DNA from: Clostridium disporicum
Lineage (GTDB): Bacteria > Bacillota > Clostridia > Clostridiales > Clostridiaceae
Reading direction: 5' to 3'
Length of the DNA stretch: 64,000 nt
Assembly: GCF_001405015.1 (NCBI RefSeq)
Contig: NZ_CYZX01000008.1
Coordinates: forward strand, 86,312 to 150,311
Position numbers and translations under genes: made by a program. The notes beneath the pieces were generated by a model. That model searched no databases and was not told the DNA's origin. It saw only the letters and a list, made by a program, of their open reading frames with translations. This document shows, piece after piece, positions 56,602 to 64,000 of this stretch. Each line of letters begins with the position of its first letter. Position 1 is the stretch's first letter.

Positions 56602-59600
56602 CTATAACCTAACAACTTTATCAATATAAAATAAATAAAGGTAACTTTCCTTTACCTGCTTTCCTGTTACTTTTTCTAAAGCTTCTTTATAATAAGCAAG
56701 TTGAGTTCTATATCTATCTATAATATCTTCTTCTTTTCCTTCTTCTACATAATCAGTTTTATAATCTACAAGAACTATTTCATTCTCTTCTTGGAAGAAA
56801 AGATCTATAATACCTTGAAGTCTTACCTTTTCATCTTCGTAAATTTTTTTTTCTAAATTTTCTCCTAACTGTAAACTACTTACCTCTGTAAAGAAAGGAA
56901 ACTCCCTACGAACTAAATTATTATTATTGAAAGCTTTTAATACTCTTTTTCCCAAATCGCTAGTATAGAAGTTATATATCTTTTTAAACCAAATCGTTGA
57001 TGCCTCTTGTTCTGTAAGAGATTTATCTAATACCATTTCTTCAATTTGTGCTTTTATCTCACTTATAGAGTTAACTCTACTTAAATTCAGTTTTTGCATA
57101 ACATAATGCATTATAGTTCCTCTTTCAGCTGCACTTAATCCTTTTTCTTCTTGTAAGAATTTTGGCTTAATTAGAGGCTTTTCTTTGAATATTTCTAAAG
57201 TTGCTATTCCATCATATTCATAATCACTCATCTTTAAATCTGATACAGATACATTACTTGGAAGCATTGCTCCTTCTTTATACTTATATTTATATCCAAG
57301 TCTTCTTTCTATTTCTTTATCTATAGATTTAATATTTTCAGCCTCTTCAATTAAATTTATTTCATTTTGTTCATCTACTACTTCAATTTCCTTGTTAGTA
57401 ATTAATAAATCTTTATTCCAGAACTTAATCTTCCATTTAGAATAATCAACTCTAACAAGATCCCTTGTTACTCCTGCTACTTCTCTTAATATTTCTCCAT
57501 CAGCATGCTTACACATAGCTAAGGCAATCCAATCTAAGTATGACTTTCCTTTCAATACTTCTGAAGGTAATATTATTTTTTCATCTAATGATGCTGAAGA
57601 AACCCAATTATTAATAGCTTTTTCTAAATCTCTTGTAGCTCCTGTTATTATTAACTTCTCTTTTGCTCTTGTAAATGCTACATAAAGAATTCTCATTTCT
57701 TCGGATAATGTTTCAAGTCTAATTCTTTTCTTTATAGCTTCCTTTGCTAATGTAGTATAAGCATTTCTTTTTTCTAAATTTACATAATCAGGTCCAAAGC
57801 CTAGCTCTTCATGATAAAGAATAGATGAATTTAAATCCATTAAGTTAAATTGCTTTCCTGTACCTGCACAGAATACTACTGGGAACTCAAGACCTTTACT
57901 TTTATGAATACTCATAATTCTAACTACATCTTCATTTTCTCCAAGTACCTTTGCACTTCCCATATCTCCTGAGGATTTTCTTAACTTATTTATAAAGTTT
58001 ATAAAGTTAAATAATCCTTTAAAGCTTGTGCTTTCAAACTGTTTAGCTCTTTGGAATAAAATCTTTAAGTTTGCCTGTCTTAACTTACCATTAGGCATTG
58101 CTCCAACATATCCGTAATAAGCTGTATCCATATATAGATACCATATAAATTCATCTATTGGAGTGTATACTGATTTTTCTCTCCATACATTTAAGTTATC
58201 TATAATAGATATACACTTTTCTTTTAACTCTTTATTAGCTTCTATATTTCCTTCTGAAACTTCTTTTATAATTTCATAAAAATATAAATCTTTATTTAAT
58301 AATCTTAAATCACTTAACTCTTCAGCTGAAAACCCTACTATTGGCGATCTTAATACTGCTATCATAGGGACATCTTGAAGTGGATTATCTATTATCTTTA
58401 ATAAAGACATTATTGTTCTTATTTCTATAGACTCAAAATAACCACTACCTGTATCTGCATACACTGGTATTCCTTCATTCCCTAGCTCTTCTAAAAATAT
58501 TTCTGACCAATTTTTCGTAGCTCTAAGTAAGATAACAATATCTTTATACTTTATATTTCTATATTCATTAGTATCTTTATCAAATACTTTAAAAGTTTTT
58601 CCATCTTTTTCAGTAAACAACTCTTTTATTCTTTTACTTATAATCTTAGCTTCTAGGGCTATAGAATCAACATCTTCTTCCTCTTCAACCTTTTCCCCAT
58701 CTTCTCTTTCTTCTATTACCTCAACTTCTTCAACCTTAGCAATTCCTGACTTATCTAATATATGTAGTTCGATTTCTCCACCTACAACAGTATCTAAATC
58801 AGTATTTTCCTTATAGCTAGCACCTAAATTTAATGCTTCTTCATCTGTATATTCAAGCTCACCAACTATAGTAGACATAACCATCTTAAATATATAATTT
58901 GAGCCGCTAATTACTTCCTCTCTACTACGGAAATTTTTATATAATTGAATCTTTCTATCTCTACCGCCTTCTTCAAGAGGATACCTATTATATTTATCTA
59001 AGAATAGTTCTGGTTTAGCTTGCCTAAATCTATATATACTTTGTTTTACATCTCCAACCATAAATACATTAGGTTCATCTAAATTTTTTCTAGAAACTAA
59101 ATCTATTATGGTCTCTTGAACATTATTAGAATCTTGATATTCATCTACTAAAACCTCATCAAAATACTCTCTAAAATGTTCTGCAACTTGTGAAGGAATT
59201 ACATTGCCATCTTCATCTTTATCTATTAATATTTTTAAGCATAGGTGCTCTAAATCGTTAAAGTCTAAAAGATTCTTATCTCTCTTCCTTTGAGTAAATC
59301 TCTCGCCAAACTCTAATGTTATATTAGCTAAAGTTTTCATACATGGATAAACTCTCTTTATACCTTCTAATGCTTCTTCAGGCGTAAAAGTAAAACTATC
59401 CTCTATAAGCTTTGCAAGCTTCTTCTTTATCGAATCTCTTATGCCTTTAACTGTGGCTTGAGCATTTTCATCTGATACTTTATTTTTTCTTACTACTGGA
59501 ATTCTACCAAAGCTTATTAGTTTAAAAGCTTTATACATTTCTTCTAATCCACCATTTAGAGAAGCATACGCATTATCTAAATAAGATAGCTCTGTAGTAA

Positions 59601-60354
59601 ATGTCTCTATATACGGTTCTAAGCCATCTGTTTCTTTTATTATTTCGATAGCTTTATTCATCATATTTATAAAGCCATTTAACTCTACACCTAAATTACT
59701 TCTTAATACATTAATCCACTCGGTTTTATCTAAATCAGCAACTGTCTCTATATTAAATTCTTCTGCCTTTTCACTAAGCCATTTTTCTGGCCAAGGCCCA
59801 CTCATTGAAAAGCTATATAATCTTAAAATCATATCTTTTAATTTTTCATCATCTCTTGAACCACTATAAGATTCAACTAAAGTTTTAAAATTATCGTCAT
59901 CATTTTCATATAATTCTTCAAAAAGCTCTTCAATTATTTCATTTTTCATAAGAGTACATTCTGTATCATCTGCAATTCTAAAGCTTGGGTCTAAATCTAT
60001 AGTATAGAAATAGTTTTTAATTACATCTAAACAAAAGGAATGCATAGTAGTAATATTTGCTCTACTTAAAAGAGTTAATTGTTTTTGAAGACTTTTAGAG
60101 TCCGGTCTATCTTCTAATTTTTTAGATATAGCATTTGCTATTCTCTCTCTCATCTCTGCAGCTGCTGCACTTGTAAATGTAACCACTAATAACTTATCTA
60201 TATCTACTGGATTTTCTTCATTTGTGATTATTTGAATTATTCTTTCTACTAATACAGCTGTTTTTCCTGAACCAGCCGCCGCTGCTACTAACAAGTTACA
60301 TCTTCTTGTATATATTGCTTCCGACTGTTCTTTAGTCCATTTAGTCTCTCCCAT
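56602..60354 (-). CDS. addA: AddA helicase-nuclease subunit
   Basis: 1250 aa. UvrD-type 3'-5' helicase fused to a RecB-family nuclease. With AddB it resects double-strand breaks to a Chi-like site and loads RecA. Walker A AAAGSGKT (25-32) follows the Q motif KWTKEQSEAI. Helicase motifs DEYQDSN (II) and MSIHKSKGLEFPVVF (V) are clear. The C-terminal nuclease carries GIIDLFFQEENEIVLVDYKT with the D...DYK active site. ATG 7 bp after addB. Second gene of the operon. Confidence 0.96.
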   Translation of the reverse strand: MGETKWTKEQSEAIYTRRCNLLVAAAAGSGKTAVLVERIIQIITNEENPVDIDKLLVVTFTSAAAAEMRERIANAISKKLEDRPDSKSLQKQLTLLSRANITTMHSFCLDVIKNYFYTIDLDPSFRIADDTECTLMKNEIIEELFEELYENDDDNFKTLVESYSGSRDDEKLKDMILRLYSFSMSGPWPEKWLSEKAEEFNIETVADLDKTEWINVLRSNLGVELNGFINMMNKAIEIIKETDGLEPYIETFTTELSYLDNAYASLNGGLEEMYKAFKLISFGRIPVVRKNKVSDENAQATVKGIRDSIKKKLAKLIEDSFTFTPEEALEGIKRVYPCMKTLANITLEFGERFTQRKRDKNLLDFNDLEHLCLKILIDKDEDGNVIPSQVAEHFREYFDEVLVDEYQDSNNVQETIIDLVSRKNLDEPNVFMVGDVKQSIYRFRQAKPELFLDKYNRYPLEEGGRDRKIQLYKNFRSREEVISGSNYIFKMVMSTIVGELEYTDEEALNLGASYKENTDLDTVVGGEIELHILDKSGIAKVEEVEVIEEREDGEKVEEEEDVDSIALEAKIISKRIKELFTEKDGKTFKVFDKDTNEYRNIKYKDIVILLRATKNWSEIFLEELGNEGIPVYADTGSGYFESIEIRTIMSLLKIIDNPLQDVPMIAVLRSPIVGFSAEELSDLRLLNKDLYFYEIIKEVSEGNIEANKELKEKCISIIDNLNVWREKSVYTPIDEFIWYLYMDTAYYGYVGAMPNGKLRQANLKILFQRAKQFESTSFKGLFNFINFINKLRKSSGDMGSAKVLGENEDVVRIMSIHKSKGLEFPVVFCAGTGKQFNLMDLNSSILYHEELGFGPDYVNLEKRNAYTTLAKEAIKKRIRLETLSEEMRILYVAFTRAKEKLIITGATRDLEKAINNWVSSASLDEKIILPSEVLKGKSYLDWIALAMCKHADGEILREVAGVTRDLVRVDYSKWKIKFWNKDLLITNKEIEVVDEQNEINLIEEAENIKSIDKEIERRLGYKYKYKEGAMLPSNVSVSDLKMSDYEYDGIATLEIFKEKPLIKPKFLQEEKGLSAAERGTIMHYVMQKLNLSRVNSISEIKAQIEEMVLDKSLTEQEASTIWFKKIYNFYTSDLGKRVLKAFNNNNLVRREFPFFTEVSSLQLGENLEKKIYEDEKVRLQGIIDLFFQEENEIVLVDYKTDYVEEGKEEDIIDRYRTQLAYYKEALEKVTGKQVKESYLYLFYIDKVVRL

Positions 60355-60361
60355 AACTCTA

Positions 60362-63300
60362 CTATTCCTCCTTCTGAACCTTTTCTTCTATTGCTTCCCA
60401 TACTTCTTCTTTATTCTTCTTAACTATTATTCTATACTTATTATCCTTTATTGAAGTATCAAACTGACATATAGATGAGTAATCACAATAGTCACAATAT
60501 GTAACCTTTGATGATTTACAAGGTTCTATCTTAACATCTCCACTTAGCATATCTTCACATAGTTCTACCATCTTGTCATTGACATATTTTCTTAATATAT
60601 CAAACTGCTCTTCAGATATTACAGAACTACTATTTGAAAAGCTTCCATCTTTATTAAACTTAGCAGGAATTATTAATGAATAAGTCTCCATAGTATTATC
60701 CATAGCTCTAACTAAATCAGCATCTTTTAAGATTAAGCCATTCATCTTTAGCTTTTTAAGAACTTCATCCTTTATCTCATCCTCTGATAGTGATTTTTTA
60801 GACTTTATTATAGGGTCATCTATTCTGAAATAAAGAATTGCTCCTGGCATACACTGCTTACTAAGAATCTTCTTAGAATTTCTTAATATTGCATCTAAAT
60901 AAACTAAAAGCTGTATTTGAAGTCCATAATATAATTCACTTAAATCAAAACTCTTTGAGCCAGTCTTATAATCTACTATTCTTATATATGTTTCTCCATC
61001 TAGCTCAACTTTGTCAATTCTATCTACTCTACCTTTTAAATAAACACTTTCATTAGATGGTAGCTTTAATTCTATTGGGTCTGAATCTTTAAAATCTCCA
61101 AAATCAAATTCATTTTTAAATATTTCAAATTCTCCTCTTCTCATTTGCTCTGAAATAACTGTAACGGATTTAGTTATTGTCTTTTTAAATCTTTCTGAGA
61201 AATACATGTATTTCTTATTACTATTTAAAATTGAATTAGATTCATTCTTAAGCTTCGTATCTACTAATTCATTTACTATATCTCTACATTTATCCTTAGA
61301 TAATTCAGACCATAGCATATGTTCTTTCTTTATCTTGTTTGTAAACTGATCTAAGATTTCATGCATAAATGAACCTAAGTCAGGTGCTGAAAACTCATAA
61401 ACCTTTCTATCTTTAGCCTTTAATCCATACTGAACATAATAGCTAAATGGACATTGAGCATATTTCTCTAATCTAGATACACTAAATATAAGCCTTCCGT
61501 TATCATTACTATATAATTTTTTGATTTTTTCTCTTGGAATCTTTTCAGCTAAATTTGAGTATTTTAATCCTTTAAAGATGATATCAGCTCTCTTAGCAAA
61601 ATCATCATTCTTCTCAAACCACTTATATGCTTGTAGCCAATACTCTTCTATTTTTTCCTTTTCACATTCTCTTCTTAAAGCTCCAACAAGTTCATTAAAT
61701 GTTGGTATTGGTGCTGTTATCTTATAATACTCATCACCATTTAAACCTTCATTATAAAATTCACTTTCTTCTTTTAGACCTTTAAAAATCTTCTTTATTC
61801 TAGGAATAACTATAGATGGTCTTAAGGACTTTCCTTCAAAATCAGCCATAGGATAAGTTATCATTAAATATTCTGATGCAATAGTTAATGCTGTATAAAC
61901 CATAAACTGTTCTTCAAAAACTCTACTTCTTGTATCTGAAGCCAATTCTATTCCTAGTTCTCTTAACTCAATTCTATCCCTATCAGACAATATACCTTCA
62001 TCTTTATTTGTAGAAGGTAATACACCATCATTTACTCCTACAATATATAAAGCCTTTACATCTCTACCTTTTATTCTTGCTATATCACCTATATTAACCT
62101 GGTCTAAGGCCATTGGAATTACACCAACTTCTTGCTCTTCAAAGCCAGTTCTAAGGATTCTTGTAAAAGTATTTATATCTAATACTTCATCCCCTAATAC
62201 TTCAACAGCTTGATCTAAGATATCCATAACTATAGATGGTACTTGTTCATATTCCTTTATCTTATCTTGTAATCCAATACTATTGAAATTTTCAAGCCAT
62301 TCTTCCATAGTTTCTAAAGCTTGTATATCTAATAAGAATTCATATATAGCTTCACAGTATTTTCTTACTGTAACATCATTTTTTATTTTTTTAGATAAAA
62401 CCATTATTGGCTCTCTTATTTCCTCCATAATATCAGCCATTTGCTTTTCTTCATCAGACATTTCCTCTGCATTAGCTTCATACAAATCTCTAGTCCACTT
62501 AAAGCCCTTTATCCCATTCGCTAATATATAGTTTTCTAGTCTATCAATATGATATTGGTCTAATTTTATAAGGCCACTTTTAACATACTTAAATACACTT
62601 TCATAAGACCAATTTGATATTATAACTTCTAAAGCTGATATTATTAAAACAACTAAAGGATTATCTAATATCTCCCTCTTTTTATCTAAGAAAAATGGAA
62701 TATCATACTCATTTAAAATAACAGTTGCTATTTTCTCATAACTATCTATATCTCTACAAACAACGGCTATATCTCTATATCTATATCCTTTATCTCTAAC
62801 AAGTTTAAGTATGTCTTGAGCTACATATTCAATTTCACTGTAATTATTATTTGCTTTATATATTCTTATATCTTTACACTTGCCTGTAAAAGTTCTAAAA
62901 GGATAAGAAAAGAAATGTCTTTCAAGATGCTTTAATTCTTCACTATCTTGAAATCTATAAGGAGATTTTTTATTTAAATTTATAGGTTCCATATACGATA
63001 TATTATTTTCTTCCATACCTTTAAGAATCCTATTTTCAGTATTCTTTATAACATCAAAAATATCTGTATCATCTTCACTAGATAATTCTAAATTATCAGT
63101 ACATAAAGTTATATTCACTGTTTTACACTTTTTAGCTAACAATAATATTACTTCTAATTGTTGTGGAGTAAATGTTGTAAATTCATCAACCCATATTTCA
63201 GCTCCATCATATAAACTACACTCTTTTAATTTATCAGCAAGGATTGTTAATACATCTTCTCCATCAATATATTTTCTATGTAAAGTCTCATTAAAGTTAG

Positions 63301-63787
63301 TATAAATATCCACTAAATCACTTATCTTCTCTTTTAAATCTTTATCTTCTATACTTTCTTGTTTTTCATGTAAAATTTCCTCGGAAATATTATACTTTTT
63401 AAATTCAGTGATTGTTTTAGATACTGTGCTTATAAATCCTTGTTGCTTACTTATTCTATTAAAGTATTTAAGGTCATCACCTTTTTCTTTTAAAAGCTTA
63501 TAAATAAGCATGTTTTTACCCGAATCACTAACTATCTTATTTGTCCTTCCACCACATTCATCAAAAACTCTATTAGCCATTCTTTTAAAGCTTAAAACCT
63601 CAGCTCTAAGTAATGCTCTTTCTCCTATTTCACTTAATAACTTTTTTTCACTTTGAAATGTATACTGCTCTGGAACAAGGAGAATTAACTTATTATCATC
63701 ATCATTGTCTATCTTTTTTCTTATCTGATCTAAGCAGAACTTACTTTTTCCAGTACCTGCTCTACCAAATATAAATCTAATACTCAT
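60362..63787 (-). CDS. addB: AddB helicase-nuclease subunit
   Basis: 1141 aa. Partner of AddA; recognises the Chi-like sequence and supplies a second nuclease domain. The P-loop GRAGTGKS (7-14) opens the inactive-helicase half. The C-terminal RecB-type nuclease reads LKGRVDRIDKVELDGETYIR then IVDYKTGSKSF. The iron-sulfur staple cysteines are one in YAQCPFSYYVQYG and three in CDYCDYSSICQF. ATG after AAGGAGTT. First gene of the addBA operon; its promoter must lie within 63788-63870 but I see no strong match. Confidence 0.96.
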   Translation of the reverse strand: MSIRFIFGRAGTGKSKFCLDQIRKKIDNDDDNKLILLVPEQYTFQSEKKLLSEIGERALLRAEVLSFKRMANRVFDECGGRTNKIVSDSGKNMLIYKLLKEKGDDLKYFNRISKQQGFISTVSKTITEFKKYNISEEILHEKQESIEDKDLKEKISDLVDIYTNFNETLHRKYIDGEDVLTILADKLKECSLYDGAEIWVDEFTTFTPQQLEVILLLAKKCKTVNITLCTDNLELSSEDDTDIFDVIKNTENRILKGMEENNISYMEPINLNKKSPYRFQDSEELKHLERHFFSYPFRTFTGKCKDIRIYKANNNYSEIEYVAQDILKLVRDKGYRYRDIAVVCRDIDSYEKIATVILNEYDIPFFLDKKREILDNPLVVLIISALEVIISNWSYESVFKYVKSGLIKLDQYHIDRLENYILANGIKGFKWTRDLYEANAEEMSDEEKQMADIMEEIREPIMVLSKKIKNDVTVRKYCEAIYEFLLDIQALETMEEWLENFNSIGLQDKIKEYEQVPSIVMDILDQAVEVLGDEVLDINTFTRILRTGFEEQEVGVIPMALDQVNIGDIARIKGRDVKALYIVGVNDGVLPSTNKDEGILSDRDRIELRELGIELASDTRSRVFEEQFMVYTALTIASEYLMITYPMADFEGKSLRPSIVIPRIKKIFKGLKEESEFYNEGLNGDEYYKITAPIPTFNELVGALRRECEKEKIEEYWLQAYKWFEKNDDFAKRADIIFKGLKYSNLAEKIPREKIKKLYSNDNGRLIFSVSRLEKYAQCPFSYYVQYGLKAKDRKVYEFSAPDLGSFMHEILDQFTNKIKKEHMLWSELSKDKCRDIVNELVDTKLKNESNSILNSNKKYMYFSERFKKTITKSVTVISEQMRRGEFEIFKNEFDFGDFKDSDPIELKLPSNESVYLKGRVDRIDKVELDGETYIRIVDYKTGSKSFDLSELYYGLQIQLLVYLDAILRNSKKILSKQCMPGAILYFRIDDPIIKSKKSLSEDEIKDEVLKKLKMNGLILKDADLVRAMDNTMETYSLIIPAKFNKDGSFSNSSSVISEEQFDILRKYVNDKMVELCEDMLSGDVKIEPCKSSKVTYCDYCDYSSICQFDTSIKDNKYRIIVKKNKEEVWEAIEEKVQKEE

Positions 63788-63873
63788 AAATAACTCCTTT
63801 TAATCTTATATTTTAATACTTTCCTAACCTTCACTAAACTAACCAATTTATATATTTATTTTACTATAAAAAA

Positions 63874-64000
63874 GGGGCTGTCTCTGAAATGATTTTTAAA
63901 ATCATTTCAGTAGACGGTCTTTTTATTTTTTATTCATATATTTATATGAAATTATTTCTAAATGAACAAGTTTTTTGACACGACAAATAGGAGGTTATAA
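63874..64000 (+). mobile_element. Possible left end of an insertion sequence running out of the window
   Basis: GGGGCTGTCTCTGAAATGA begins a long hairpin: GGCTGTCT-CTGAAATGATTTT pairs with AAAATCATTTCAG-TAGACGGTC (63876-63919), then a T-run. About 70 bases on, AGGAGG (63989-63994) sets up a start codon just past 64000. A GGGxCTGTCTC end, an early terminator and a strong ribosome site resemble the left end of IS1182-type elements. Without the other end this is a hypothesis; it could be a plain terminator before a gene. Confidence 0.35.
63876..63925 (+). terminator. Long terminator-like hairpin upstream of addB
   Basis: A stem of about 21 bp with wobble pairs, followed by TCTTTTTATTTTTT on the plus strand. 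No plus-strand gene precedes it within the window. Confidence 0.65.

Noticed and set aside
63971..63980. TTGACA just before the window end as a -35 promoter box
   Set aside because: It lies only nine bases before an AGGAGG ribosome site, leaving no room for a -10 box and a leader.

Overview
This window is chromosomal DNA of a very AT-rich, endospore-forming Firmicute, most likely a Clostridium in the strict sense. The grounds are the base composition, strong AGGAGG-type ribosome binding sites, a T-box leader on ileS, the SleC/Csp spore-germination proteins, addAB instead of recBCD, and GIY-YIG, PepSY and ABC-F genes typical of clostridia. The species cannot be named from the sequence alone.

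Layout. 1-2.7 kb: 5' part of ileS with its T-box leader, then a small BFD-type [2Fe-2S] protein behind a Fur-like palindrome. 3-7 kb: an ABC-F translation factor, an HD phosphohydrolase, a MerR-type regulator and, at 6.94-7.26 kb, a short type I toxin-antitoxin candidate that encodes a 33-residue holin-like peptide. 7.4-10.5 kb: a two-component system placed between two PepSY proteins. 11-17.6 kb: the oligopeptide ABC transporter oppABCDF. 18-24 kb: an rRNA methyltransferase, an ECF sigma/anti-sigma pair, a radical SAM protein, a lipoprotein and a YkvI-like transporter. 24.1-29.2 kb: the germination pair sleC and a 1220-residue double subtilase of CspBA type. 29.3-33.6 kb: a regulator, ppiB, a STAS-like protein, murI, an SOS-controlled small gene with two LexA boxes, and a short-chain dehydrogenase.

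33.7-35.4 kb holds a compact plasmid-style partition cassette: a small RHH protein, two groups of 11-bp iterons, a ParM-like actin and a ParR-like protein. It is flanked by a near-identical 21-bp repeat and sits among housekeeping genes. 35.4-50.2 kb: a YdcF/SanA protein, a GNAT acetyltransferase, proBA, a YjiH transporter, an ABC-class ATPase with a DUF1836 protein, a hemolysin III protein, an Rpn-type fragment, a second ABC-F protein with a degenerate C-terminal ATPase, a 2H phosphoesterase, psd-rpiR and a GH4 6-phospho-glycosidase with a cre site. 50.3-51.4 kb: an orphan CARF-nuclease of the Card1/Can2 (DUF1887) type with no CRISPR array or cas gene in the window, followed by tRNA-Arg(ACG). 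51.6-63.8 kb: an orphan histidine kinase, DUF1189, a YkuD transpeptidase, cca and addAB. The last ~125 bases look like the left end of an insertion sequence that continues past the window.

Most of the window is ordinary core genome. The parts most worth a second look are the ParMRC-like cassette, the orphan CARF nuclease, the type I toxin module, the double-protease fusion beside sleC and the SOS-box gene of unknown function.
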